64,000 bases of DNA from an uncultured Oscillospiraceae bacterium (GTDB lineage Bacteria; Bacillota; Clostridia; Oscillospirales; Ruminococcaceae): assembly GCA_910587135.1 (NCBI GenBank), contig CAJULF010000009.1, positions 1 to 64,000 on the forward strand, in the 5' to 3' direction. The position numbers and the translations under genes were made by a program. Shown here piece after piece: positions 8,299 through 16,384 of this stretch. Positions within the stretch are counted from its first letter, which is position 1; the number at the start of each line of letters is the position of its first letter. Under the pieces are notes generated by a model that saw only the letters and a list, made by a program, of their open reading frames with translations, searched no databases and was not told the origin of the DNA.

Positions 8299-9399
8299 TT
8301 ACGCGGGGTCTTCCCAAAGACCGTTTTCGCGCAGGTACTCCTCAAGTCCCTTTACAAGCGATACGTCCCAGGTTCTTCCCGTCCATGTCATTCCGTAAAC
8401 GTCGTAGTACGCCTCAAAATACTTAATGCTCGTCTTGCGCACGATCTTTGAGGTGTCCACCTCGGGGGATTCGTTATCCCTTACCTTTCTCGCCATGACC
8501 ACTATGCGCGCGTCGTCAAAGCCCATAGAACCGTCACAGGTGGAAAGGGTGAGTATCTCGTCGCCGTACTCGATATCCACGCCCGTTTCGTAAATGCTTC
8601 TGTCCATTGCCTCGCAGATAAAATCGTAAAACTCCGACTGGCTGCCGAAATACACGCGGCTCGTATAGTCGAACACGTCTCCGTGCTCCTTGGCGGTATT
8701 CAGCTTCATTACCGCGAATATCTTGTATTTGTTATCCTTGTACAGCGTGTTGAAATCCACTATCGGAGACATCTTGAGAAATTCGATATTGTTTATATAG
8801 TTGGACAGCGCGGAAAACTGGTACTTGTACAGCATATTGTGCCCGTAAAGAATGGTATTGTTGGGCATCTCGTTGGGACCTATGCGCCCCTCGTAATCGG
8901 TGAAGATAGTGCCCGCGAAATCGTAGTTCCCGTCAAAATCCCTGTGAAGATAATAATCGTTATCATCTGTCTGCATAACGGGATAATCCACATTTGTACC
9001 GTTTATGCTCACCCAGCCGATAAAGTCGTTGTTCGCCGCGTACAGCGCCGCGTACTTCTCGTTTATCGAGCCCTCCGGCATCTGCTCTATCTGCTCGTTG
9101 GTGGGGGTCTGGTTTTTCAGCTCCACCAGATAGGCGTTTGTGGCTGTTTTGTCGCCGTTCTCATCGACCGCGACGTTATTTTCAAGCTCGTTGTACTGCA
9201 GGAAATTCATAGCGATAACCACCACCGCCACTACCAGAATTACCAGCGCGGCAAGGAAAATTATCTTTCTGAATATCTCCGTGACCGAATCGCCCTTCCA
9301 TGGCAGAAGTCCTGTCACAACGCTCATAAACAGGCTTTGTTTTTTCTTTTTGCGTTTTTTCTTTTTCTTGGGAGCTATTCCCATATCCATCTCAGCCAT
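8299..9399 (-). CDS. Class B sortase (first of three paralogues from the left)
   Basis: A membrane-anchored cysteine transpeptidase of about 366 residues. Basic N-terminal tail (KKKKKRKKKK), one transmembrane helix near residue 45-67, then the sortase B barrel: VMQTDDNDYYLHRDFDG, LYGHNM with the catalytic His near 187, TLSTC with the catalytic Cys near 288, and the Arg about 10 residues later. The track-long start is a TTG; I prefer ATG at 9399, with AAAGGA 6 nt upstream. It lies directly before the SpoIID-domain gene and probably shares its transcript. Class B sortases attach proteins to the wall or to pilus-like structures; substrates are unknown here, but SPDTG-type signals occur at 54-60 kb. 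Confidence 0.9.
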   Translation of the reverse strand: MAEMDMGIAPKKKKKRKKKKQSLFMSVVTGLLPWKGDSVTEIFRKIIFLAALVILVVAVVVIAMNFLQYNELENNVAVDENGDKTATNAYLVELKNQTPTNEQIEQMPEGSINEKYAALYAANNDFIGWVSINGTNVDYPVMQTDDNDYYLHRDFDGNYDFAGTIFTDYEGRIGPNEMPNNTILYGHNMLYKYQFSALSNYINNIEFLKMSPIVDFNTLYKDNKYKIFAVMKLNTAKEHGDVFDYTSRVYFGSQSEFYDFICEAMDRSIYETGVDIEYGDEILTLSTCDGSMGFDDARIVVMARKVRDNESPEVDTSKIVRKTSIKYFEAYYDVYGMTWTGRTWDVSLVKGLEEYLRENGLWEDPA

Positions 9400-9493
9400 G
9401 TCCAATCCTTTCTTGCCTCAAGCGCCCGCGCAAAGCCCTATGCTCCCGCGGAATATGTAACTCTCTTTGGGGCAAAGCGCCCTCAAAGAGCCT

Positions 9494-9660
9494 TAAGGCA
9501 ACACCGCACAAAGCCCGCGCTTCGCGCTTTGCACGAATCCTGCCCGCATATTTTCCGTTATCTTGCACAAGTTCTCCTTGGCGGGCGTCAGCCCGCCGGC
9601 GCCGAGCTTATACAATCTGACGGCGCAATCTGCGCACAAGCTTTGTGCGGTGTTGCCTTA
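9494..9660. repeat. Family C MITE-like element, copy 2 (intact ends)
   Basis: Terminal inverted repeats TAAGGCAACACCGCACAAAG and its near-perfect complement ending at 9660 enclose about 125 bp with an internal GGCGGGCGTCAGCCCGCC hairpin. It matches the copy at 2197-2374. Target duplication cannot be decided by eye. Confidence 0.8.
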
Positions 9661-9661
9661 T

Positions 9662-9819
9662 AGCCTGTTTAGTATCTCTCAGCATGCATCTTGCTTGCAT
9701 ATTTTGCGTATTTCTTCGTTAATTTTTCTTGAAATACATACAGTATTTCTGCGAAAAATTACCTCGAAATACACAAAATCTGCCGCGCAATCTGCATACT
9801 TCGAGATACTTAACAGGCT
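9662..9819. repeat. Family D inverted element abutting family C
   Basis: 27-bp imperfect terminal inverted repeats (left 9662-9688, beginning AGCCTGTTTAGTATCTC; right 9793-9819), with about 23 of 27 positions matching. The interior is itself palindromic (TATTTC...TGAAATACATACAGTATTTC...GAAATAC). With family C it fills the gap between sortases 1 and 2. Confidence 0.7.
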
Positions 9820-9828
9820 CTTAAACGA

Positions 9829-10884
9829 TCAATAAGAAAAACCCTGAATAAGCTCAGCGGGCCACTTCCTTCCGCCCCACTCGCCGCCGTAGAGGTCGTA
9901 ATAATAATCAAAGTACAGCGGGTCGGGGTTGGCGTAGATTCTGTCAACGTCAACTTCGGGGCTTTCCCCCTCGCGAACCTCTCTCGCGAAGATGACCCAG
10001 CGTATCTGCCTGTCCGCGTCAAACTGCAGCGAGCAGGTGGACAATGTAAGCAGATTATCGCCGTATTTCAGATTTGCATCGGGATTTATAAACGTACTGC
10101 GGTCAAGAATTTTGGCGCAGTAATCGTCAAAATCAGCCTTGGTATCAAAATTGCGGTATCTGATATAGTTGAAAACAGGGGCGCCCTCTTCCTTACGGGT
10201 GTTTATAAGAACTCCGCCAAATATCTTGTAGGTGGACTTCTTATAAAGCGTACTGAAAGTGATGGTGGGATAGCTTCTGATATAATCCAGCCCGTAGCCC
10301 GCCGGGTGGTAATTATTAAATCGTGTAAGCTGCGCGAAATATTCTCCCGACATCATATTGTGCCCGTAAAGCACGATATTCGCGGGCTGGCTTTCCGCTG
10401 TTATCTCGTCATGATAGTCGGCGAATATCGCGCCCGAAATGCTCTCCTCGCCCTTGTAATTGTGGTCAAGATAATAATCGTTGTTATCTGTCTGCATTAC
10501 CACGTAATCAAGCAGCTTTTTCTCGCCGTTCTCAACGGTTATCCAACCTACAACGTCCTTGTTTATCTCAAGCAGCGGCAGAAACTCCTCCAGCACTTCG
10601 GGGTATTCCTTTTTAAGCTCCTCGCGCTTGGTGGTGTCAATATTAACCGCCGTGTTTCCGCTCACCGCGCCGTGATAGATATCCGACAGCGAATTGTTGT
10701 CCGACGTGTCGGAAACCTTATTTCCCGCGGTAATAAGCAGGATAACCACCGAAACAATAAGCACCGTCCCCGCGCCCATAAAGATTATCTTCCGCAATAT
10801 CTCCGTAATGCTATCGCCCTTTTGCGGGAAAAGATATTTTGCAATACGGACAAATAAATTTTCTTTTTCTACAAAATTAGCCAT
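9829..10884 (-). CDS. Class B sortase (second of three)
   Basis: 351 residues: short basic start, one transmembrane helix near residue 33-53, then the sortase B fold. His near 175 in LYGHNMMSG, Cys near 284 in LLTLSTC, Arg near 295 before WVIFAREV. The segment FPQKGDSITEILRKIIF before the membrane helix is shared with the other two paralogues, which points to duplication within the locus. Start ATG at 10884 follows GGACGGGG. It is separated from sortase 1 by two mobile-looking repeats and from sortase 3 by a family A repeat, so the three may be transcribed separately. Confidence 0.9.
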   Translation of the reverse strand: MANFVEKENLFVRIAKYLFPQKGDSITEILRKIIFMGAGTVLIVSVVILLITAGNKVSDTSDNNSLSDIYHGAVSGNTAVNIDTTKREELKKEYPEVLEEFLPLLEINKDVVGWITVENGEKKLLDYVVMQTDNNDYYLDHNYKGEESISGAIFADYHDEITAESQPANIVLYGHNMMSGEYFAQLTRFNNYHPAGYGLDYIRSYPTITFSTLYKKSTYKIFGGVLINTRKEEGAPVFNYIRYRNFDTKADFDDYCAKILDRSTFINPDANLKYGDNLLTLSTCSLQFDADRQIRWVIFAREVREGESPEVDVDRIYANPDPLYFDYYYDLYGGEWGGRKWPAELIQGFSY

Positions 10885-10960
10885 ATTTTCCCCGTCCTTT
10901 CTGTGTGTTCCCCTTGCCGCCCTTTTCTTAGTTGATCGGGGCTGTGATGCTTTTAAGTTA

Positions 10961-11110
10961 TGTTGACCTGAAGCTGATTATTTAAAAAGAATTTCAAAAT
11001 TCTCGCCAATCACACTCCGTTCCGCTTCGCTCCACTGCGCGTGCTTAGCGAGAACCGGTCAGCATTTGCCGTTCGGCAAATGTGACATTTTTGAAATTCA
11101 GATGCTGTGG
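10961..11110. repeat. Family A intergenic repeat
   Basis: Starts at TGTTGACCTGAAGC, then AATTTCAAAATTC, a stem CTCGCCAATCAC / GTGCTTAGCGAG-like, apical hairpin TTTGCCGTTCGGCAAA, and closing TTTTTGAAATTC. Confidence 0.75.
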
Positions 11111-11210
11111 AGTTTTGCGGCTCTGAACCGTATGTCCCCTTAATTCGCGGGCGGATCGCAGCTTTTGGCTTTCACCGCCTTTGCTCTCCCGACCTTGTGC
11201 CGCTCGGAAT

Positions 11211-12404
11211 TTAGTAGCTCAGCAGCTTAGACCTGTCCCAGGTGCTTCCATACCACTGAGTGCCTATAACGTTATAATAGTAGTCAAACAATTTCGCGTA
11301 ATAGTTTCGCTCCGCCTTGGAAACGTCCACATATTCGCTCTCCCCCGGTCTTACCTTTCTCGCGAAAAGCACCCAGCGCGTGTCGACATCCTTTCCGAGC
11401 GGCCACAGGCATGTGGACAGCGTAACGAGCTGATCTCCGTAGGTAAGGTCTACGTCGGTGAAGAACCAGCTTCTGTCCATGATTTCCAGAACATAATTAT
11501 TGAAATCGTCCTTGTCGCGGAATTTCGTTTTGGTCGTGTAGTTGAACACCTCACCGTACTGCTCCTGCGTGTTCGCCAGCATTCCCGCAAATATCTTATA
11601 GGTCTGGCTGCCGCCGTCGGGAGTTGCTATCATCAACGTGGGGTGTACCTTATAGAAAGCGCACGGCTCCTTGCTGGTGTCCTTCGGAACATAATGACCG
11701 AGGTAACCGAAAAACTCGCCGCTTATCATATTATGCCCGTAAAGTATGATATTCTCGTCCGTCCCGTCCCACTTGTTCCTGCGCGATGAGAATATCGTGC
11801 CCGAAATAGACTCGTTTCCGTAAAAATCATGGTCGATGTAATACGAATCGTTATCCGTGCCGACAATTACGTTGTTCAGCGGAGTACCCGTTATCTTTAT
11901 CCACGCCTTTGTGTCGGAGTTCACCTCTTTAAGCGCGTCGAAATCTATGCTTAAAGGCGTATTTACAAGCGGCGTTACGTCTATCTCCTCGGTTTCGTCC
12001 AGAACCTCAACCGACATTCCGAAAGTGCTGAAAGGCTGATAGCTCATATCGATATCTATCGTGGCGGGGGGCGAACCTGCTATGTTGGCTATCTCATGGT
12101 TGAGATTTCCACCCTCTTGTATACCCACAAGCTGATTTATCAGGAAAATAAGGGTACCCGCAAAAATCGCTATCGCGAATATAAGTATTATCTTGCGCGT
12201 CTTTTCCATCGCGCCGTCGCTCTTCTGCGGGAACGCCGCCTCCGCGAAGCGCACAAACGCGTTTTTGGGACGTCCCTTTATCTTGTCCTCCTTTTTGCCC
12301 TTGGTCTTGGGCGGAGTATAGAAATCCAGCTTGTCAAGGGCAATATCCCTTGACGAAGCGGATTTTTTCTTTTTCTTTGGTTTTTCGGGTTCTAAGTAAG
12401 GCAT
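11211..12404 (-). CDS. Class B sortase (third of three, extended N-terminus)
   Basis: 397 residues with an unusually long cytoplasmic, lysine-rich N-terminal extension of about 70 residues before the membrane helix (about 71-93). The catalytic residues are intact: His near 224 in LYGHNMISG, Cys near 332 in LVTLSTC and Arg near 343. It is the first sortase gene in the transcription direction. Start ATG is preceded by AAAGGGG. An extracellular stretch of about 60 residues between the helix and the barrel has no counterpart in the other two, so it may recognise a different partner. Confidence 0.9.
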   Translation of the reverse strand: MPYLEPEKPKKKKKSASSRDIALDKLDFYTPPKTKGKKEDKIKGRPKNAFVRFAEAAFPQKSDGAMEKTRKIILIFAIAIFAGTLIFLINQLVGIQEGGNLNHEIANIAGSPPATIDIDMSYQPFSTFGMSVEVLDETEEIDVTPLVNTPLSIDFDALKEVNSDTKAWIKITGTPLNNVIVGTDNDSYYIDHDFYGNESISGTIFSSRRNKWDGTDENIILYGHNMISGEFFGYLGHYVPKDTSKEPCAFYKVHPTLMIATPDGGSQTYKIFAGMLANTQEQYGEVFNYTTKTKFRDKDDFNNYVLEIMDRSWFFTDVDLTYGDQLVTLSTCLWPLGKDVDTRWVLFARKVRPGESEYVDVSKAERNYYAKLFDYYYNVIGTQWYGSTWDRSKLLSY

Positions 12405-12475
12405 GGTCTGTTTTCCCCTTTCTTTAATTTAAATTCGGCAACAATATGCGACTGATACTCTTTTAAGCGGTCAGA

Positions 12476-13012
12476 TTATTGTCCGAGAAGTTCCCCGATT
12501 TTTTTCATCAATATTTCAAGCGCCTTTTCCGCGGAGGCGGCGCGGATATAGTCCCGCGCGGAATATCCCTCACCGCATTTCTGCTCAAAAATATGCCTCG
12601 CGGCAAAAGATCCGCCGATGTCGGCGCAGCCGATATAGACCGTCCCCACCGGGTCGCTTTCGGTAGCGCCCGAAGGTCCCGCGATACCCGATGTGGATAT
12701 CCCGAAATCCGCGCCCGCGAGCCGCATGACTCCCCGCGCCATTTCCTCCGCACAGCGCACACTGTATTCGGTGCAGACCCTCAGGGTGTCCCCCGACACT
12801 TTCAGAAGCTCCTGCTTTACGCGGTTTGAATAGGCGCACACGCCCAGCTCTATGACAGCCGAGCTGCCCGAAACCGAGGTCAGCGCCGCGGATATCATTC
12901 CGCCCGTGCAGCTCTCCGCCGCCGATATCTTCAAACCGTTTTCGGCGCAGATACCGATTATTTCCACCGCAAGCGCGGAGATATTTTTAAGCGTAAGCTC
13001 GTAATCGTTCAT
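12476..13012 (-). CDS. CinA C-terminal domain protein (nicotinamide-nucleotide amidase type)
   Basis: A 178-residue single-domain version of the CinA C-terminal domain, which deamidates nicotinamide mononucleotide in NAD recycling. The hallmark is GLKISAAESCTGGMISAALT near residue 25-44, followed by SVSGSSAVIELGVCAYSNRVKQELL and the GISTSGIAGPSGATESDPVG loop near residue 110. The N-terminal molybdopterin-like domain of full-length CinA is absent, as in many clostridia and in E. coli PncC. The start lies 1-2 bp after the thiI stop, so the two are likely translationally coupled. Confidence 0.9.
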   Translation of the reverse strand: MNDYELTLKNISALAVEIIGICAENGLKISAAESCTGGMISAALTSVSGSSAVIELGVCAYSNRVKQELLKVSGDTLRVCTEYSVRCAEEMARGVMRLAGADFGISTSGIAGPSGATESDPVGTVYIGCADIGGSFAARHIFEQKCGEGYSARDYIRAASAEKALEILMKKIGELLGQ

Positions 13013-13013
13013 A

Positions 13014-14207
13014 TCAATTCAGCAAGACCGTTTCCTCTCCGTATTTAAAACGCTTTACCTCGGTTTTCTCCACAGCCTCCTCCACAAGGGCTGTGAAATC
13101 GAAGCTCTGCTCCGCCGCAAGGATATCCTCATAGCGCGGCTTTGTACGCGGGTGTTTTGGCGAGAACACCGTGCAGCAGTCCTCATAGGGCAATATCGAT
13201 GTTTCGTAAGTGCCTATTCTGCGGGATATCTCGGTTATCTCTATCTTGTCCATTCCGATAACGGGTCGGAAAACGGGATACTCCGCCGCGGCGTTGGTGC
13301 AGTACAGCGCGGAAAGAGTCTGACTCGCCACCTGCGCAACGCTCTCCCCCGTGATAATCGCGCCGTAGCCGTCCCTGGCGCATATCTTATTGGCGATCTT
13401 AACCATCAGACGGCGCATAAGCACCGTGAAATACTCCTCGGGGCAATTGTCGCGCAGCTTTTCCTGTATCTCGGTAAACGGAACGCAGTAAAAAATTATA
13501 TCCCCACAATAGTTCGTCAGCTCCTCGCAAAGCTTCTCGACCTTCATTCTCGCCCGCTCGGATGTGTAGGGGGGGCTTACATAATGAATGCAGTCCACCA
13601 CCAGACCGCGCTTTGCCATCATATATCCCGCCACGGGGCTGTCAATACCGCCCGACAGCATAAGCAGCGCCTTTCCGCTGCTCCCCACGGGCATTCCGCC
13701 CGCGCCGGTTATGCGCTCCGCCGAAAGATAGGCTCCGTTGTCGCGGATCTCCAGCCGCACGGTTATATCGGGATTATGCACGTCCACCTTAAGGTGCGGG
13801 AACGCTTCCGACACCACGTCGCCAAGATGCTGCTGTATCTGCGGGGAGTTCATCGAAAAAGTCTTGTCCGCGCGCTTTGCTTCCACCTTAAAGCTGCCTG
13901 CGCTCTCCAGCGTGTCGGAAAGATATTCCTTCGCCCCCGCCGCCACCGCGGAAAAATCCTTCGGAAATACGGCGCAGCGCTGTATCGCTCCTATGCCAAA
14001 GATATACCTCAGCTTCTTCACAACAAGCCCGACGTCGATATCCTCCAGAGGAGTAATGTAGATCGTGGACTGCTTGCGGTAATAGTCAAAGCGCCCCAGC
14101 TTCCTTAGGCGGTTCTTTATGTTCTTCTGGAGCATATTCTCAAAAACGTTTCTGTTATCGCCTTTGAGAGCTATCTCCCCGTATTTTACCATTATTATTT
14201 CTTTCAT
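13014..14207 (-). CDS. thiI: tRNA 4-thiouridine sulfurtransferase ThiI (short form)
   Basis: 397 residues. ThiI activates U8 of tRNA by adenylation and, with sulfur from a cysteine desulfurase, makes s4U; it may also serve thiamine synthesis. The ferredoxin-like/THUMP region is about residues 1-165 and the PP-loop ATPase follows, with LLMLSGGIDSPVAGYMMA near residue 183. There is no C-terminal rhodanese domain, as in Bacillus-type ThiI, which takes sulfur from a dedicated desulfurase: the nifS-like gene 160 bp upstream fits that role. Downstream is the cinA-type gene, with no gap to speak of. Confidence 0.95.
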   Translation of the reverse strand: MKEIIMVKYGEIALKGDNRNVFENMLQKNIKNRLRKLGRFDYYRKQSTIYITPLEDIDVGLVVKKLRYIFGIGAIQRCAVFPKDFSAVAAGAKEYLSDTLESAGSFKVEAKRADKTFSMNSPQIQQHLGDVVSEAFPHLKVDVHNPDITVRLEIRDNGAYLSAERITGAGGMPVGSSGKALLMLSGGIDSPVAGYMMAKRGLVVDCIHYVSPPYTSERARMKVEKLCEELTNYCGDIIFYCVPFTEIQEKLRDNCPEEYFTVLMRRLMVKIANKICARDGYGAIITGESVAQVASQTLSALYCTNAAAEYPVFRPVIGMDKIEITEISRRIGTYETSILPYEDCCTVFSPKHPRTKPRYEDILAAEQSFDFTALVEEAVEKTEVKRFKYGEETVLLN

Positions 14208-14364
14208 TCGCCACAGCTTCCTTTATTTTTATTTAAAGTTTCCTCACCGTACTATCCGATGCTTTGTCGGATAGTACCGACACGCCGCAAAATTCCGTTT
14301 CGCCTCGCCCAACTGCCTTCCGCAGCAGCTTGCGAGAAATTTCCTGCACGGGCTTTACACCGCC

Positions 14365-15471
14365 TTATCTTCTGAATCTTTTAATGCCGTTTTCAATATT
14401 CTCGCACAGAAAGTCTATATCGCTCTCGCTTGTATCGGCGCACAGCGACACTCTCACCGCGCTGTCCGCGTTCTTGTCCGAAACGCCGAACGCCGCCAGC
14501 ACCCCGCTCTTTTTTCCGCGGGAACAGGCAGAGCCGCTGGAAACATATATCTCATTTTCCTCCAGTGCGTGGAGCAATATCTCGGAGCGGATGCCCGAAA
14601 CGCTGAAGTTTATAATATTCGGAAGGCATTTTTCGTCCGAATTCAAACTTATGCCGCTCATTTTCGAGAGATTCTCAAGCAGACGCTTCTTAAGCTCCGT
14701 GAAACGTTCCGCGCTGCCGCGATAGGCTTTTACGGCAGCCTCAAAGCCCGCGATAAGCTCCACGGGTTCCGTGCCCGAGCGAAGGTTTTTCTGCTGACCG
14801 CCGCCCGCAAGCAGCGGCGCAACGCGGATACCCTTTTTCACATAAAGCGCCCCTATACCCTTGAATGCGTGAACCTTGTGCCCCGAAACGCTTATCAGGT
14901 CACCCTCCAACGGCATTTTCAGAAAGCCCTGCACCGCGTCGATATGTACCGCCGTTCTGGGATTTGCCCGCTTCACCAGCCTGTACAGCCTCGCGGTATC
15001 AACCGCGTAACCCGTTTCGTTGTTGACTGCCATACAGCTTACCATCAGCGTATTTCCGTCGACCGCCTCCGCGAGTGCGCTCACAAAATCCTCATGATCT
15101 TTCGGCGCGAGCCTTATGACCTCACAGCCCCTTGCCTCAAGAATATCAAGTGCTTTTGCCGCGGAGGGGTGCTCTATGGCGGTGGTTACGATTTTCTTTC
15201 CGTTTCGGGAATATTTTTCCGCCGCGCCCAGTATCGCGGTATTATTGCTTTCGGTTGCTCCCGATGTAAAGATAATATCACCCTCGGGAGCGCACTCTCC
15301 GCCAAGCGCGTTCAGTATAGTTCTTTTCGCGGAGCTTAATATCTGCTCCGATAAAATCCCCATTTTATGGAGCGAGCCCGGATTTCCAAACCGCTCTTCC
15401 GCCGCTTTTATAACAGCCTCGCAGCACTCCGCGCATGGCTTGGCGGTCGCCGCGTTATCAAGATATACCAT
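14365..15471 (-). CDS. Cysteine desulfurase (NifS/IscS family), probably supplying ThiI
   Basis: PLP-dependent enzyme of about 368 residues that releases sulfur from cysteine as a persulfide. MVYLDNAATAKP at the N-terminus, the PLP lysine in SVSGHKVHAFKG near residue 195, and the persulfide cysteine in SSGSACSRGKK near residue 320. I start it at ATG 15471, with AAAAAGGA upstream, rather than 13 codons earlier. In Bacillus the nifZ-thiI pair works the same way, so this is more likely a ThiI partner than a general Fe-S donor, but that is inference. The 157-bp gap to thiI has no strong terminator. Confidence 0.92.
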   Translation of the reverse strand: MVYLDNAATAKPCAECCEAVIKAAEERFGNPGSLHKMGILSEQILSSAKRTILNALGGECAPEGDIIFTSGATESNNTAILGAAEKYSRNGKKIVTTAIEHPSAAKALDILEARGCEVIRLAPKDHEDFVSALAEAVDGNTLMVSCMAVNNETGYAVDTARLYRLVKRANPRTAVHIDAVQGFLKMPLEGDLISVSGHKVHAFKGIGALYVKKGIRVAPLLAGGGQQKNLRSGTEPVELIAGFEAAVKAYRGSAERFTELKKRLLENLSKMSGISLNSDEKCLPNIINFSVSGIRSEILLHALEENEIYVSSGSACSRGKKSGVLAAFGVSDKNADSAVRVSLCADTSESDIDFLCENIENGIKRFRR

Positions 15472-15589
15472 AAATTCCTTTTTCTCCCAAAACACAGCCA
15501 TCAATATCACTGTATAGTTTATATCAGTATATCACATTTTCAAGCTTTTGAACAGGGATTTTTAAAATTTTTCAACATTTTTTCATACT

Positions 15590-15670
15590 GGTTACGGTTT
15601 AATTACAAAACGGTTACAAAAAAGCCGAATTGGTTACACAAAAATAACAGTTTCGCGAATTTGGTTACAA
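15590..15670 (+). promoter_or_regulatory. Helically phased GGTTACA-type direct repeats
   Basis: GGTTAC occurs at 15590, 15612, 15632 and 15663, with a variant AATTACAAAA at 15601. The intervals are 11, 11, 20 and 31 bp, close to whole helical turns, and all copies lie on one face upstream of the promoter at 15685. This spacing resembles binding arrays of OmpR/PhoB-type response regulators (TTACA-like half-sites 11 bp apart). Confidence 0.5.
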
Positions 15671-15684
15671 TCCTGTCATATATG

Positions 15685-15713
15685 TTGATTTTTTTGATTA
15701 AACGTGGTACAAT
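15685..15713 (+). promoter_or_regulatory. Sigma-A-type promoter with no gene downstream
   Basis: TTGATT (15685-15690), 17-bp spacer, TACAAT (15708-15713). The expected start near 15720 leads only into non-coding sequence that ends at a strong hairpin. Confidence 0.6.
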
Positions 15714-15719
15714 ATGTAC

Positions 15720-15822
15720 ATAAACAGAAACCAAGTCTTACAAAAAAAGATACCCATCAATTGTTAATATATCAAATCCTCCAATTCCGAAACCCGCCGT
15801 CTTTATGGACGGCGGGTTTCGG
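15720..15822 (+). ncRNA. Possible small RNA of about 100 nt
   Basis: Between the promoter at 15685 and the hairpin at 15787-15822 there is an A-rich segment with no start codon plus reading frame. It contains AAATCCTCCAATT just before the hairpin, a C-rich single-stranded CCUCC that could pair with Shine-Dalgarno sequences. This arrangement is typical of trans-acting sRNAs of Firmicutes. Everything past the sequence signals is inference. Confidence 0.35.
15787..15822. terminator. Strong hairpin, likely terminator
   Basis: Perfect 15-bp stem CCGAAACCCGCCGTC / GACGGCGGGTTTCGG with a TTTATG loop. There is no U-run on either side beyond TTTC, so termination may be weak or need a factor. Confidence 0.6.
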
Positions 15823-15828
15823 TCAGCT

Positions 15829-16195
15829 TGTATATAAAGGTTGACCAAGAGCGAATTATTTAAAAAAATTTCAAAATTTCCGTTAGTCATACTCCGTTAT
15901 GCTACGCTTCACTCCGCATGCCTAACGGAAACCGCACACATTTGCCATTTGGCAAATGTGTGTTTTTTGAAATTTAATATGCCGACATTGCGCGGCAAAT
16001 AGGCTTTTTCCACAGACTGGGTCAACCTATATATTAAGGTTGGCTTAGAGCGGATTATTAAAAAATTTCAAAATTTCCGCCGGTCATACTCCGTTCCGCT
16101 GCGCTTCACTTTGCATGACCGGCGGAAACCGCGCTGCATTTGCCATTCGGAAAATGCGCGACTTTTTGAAATTTAACGCGTCGACATTGCGTTAA
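15829..16195. repeat. Family A intergenic repeats, two adjacent copies
   Basis: Copy one 15829-16019, copy two 16021-16195. The stem arms are CCGTTAGTCAT...CTAACGG in the first and CCGCCGGTCAT...ATGACCGGCGG in the second: different sequences, each self-complementary. Both share the outer AATTTCAAAATTT / TTTTTGAAATTT arms and apical TTTGCCATT hairpins. Confidence 0.85.
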
Positions 16196-16204
16196 AACCA
16201 GTGT

Positions 16205-16384
16205 TTACTCAACCGCTTCCTCTATTTCCTCGCGGGAACCGAAATAGTCCTTTGTCAGCCCGCATACGGGGCAGTGCCAGTCATCGGGAATATCCTCAAA
16301 CTTAGTACCCGGAGCGATTCCGTCCGCAGGACAGCCAAGCTCCTCATTATAAAGATAACCGCAGGGGCATAAATATTGTTCCAT
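16205..16384 (-). CDS. Rubredoxin with a shortened first cysteine knuckle
   Basis: A 59-residue rubredoxin, a one-iron electron carrier of anaerobes used in oxygen and peroxide detoxification. ADGIAPGTKFEDIPDDWHCPVCG is the family core (residues about 20-42 shown here in part) and supplies the second pair of ligands. The first pair reads YLCPCGY, that is C-x-C instead of C-x-x-C, by loss of one residue; an additional cysteine sits near residue 18. Start ATG 16384 is chosen because GAAAGGAAG precedes it; a start six codons upstream lacks one. Spaced from nifS by repeat DNA. Confidence 0.9.
   Translation of the reverse strand: MEQYLCPCGYLYNEELGCPADGIAPGTKFEDIPDDWHCPVCGLTKDYFGSREEIEEAVE

Noticed and set aside
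15590..15670. The repeats as a CRISPR array or replication iterons
   Set aside because: The units are only about 6-8 bp, spacings vary (11, 11, 20, 31), there are no unique spacers of equal length and no cas or rep genes nearby.
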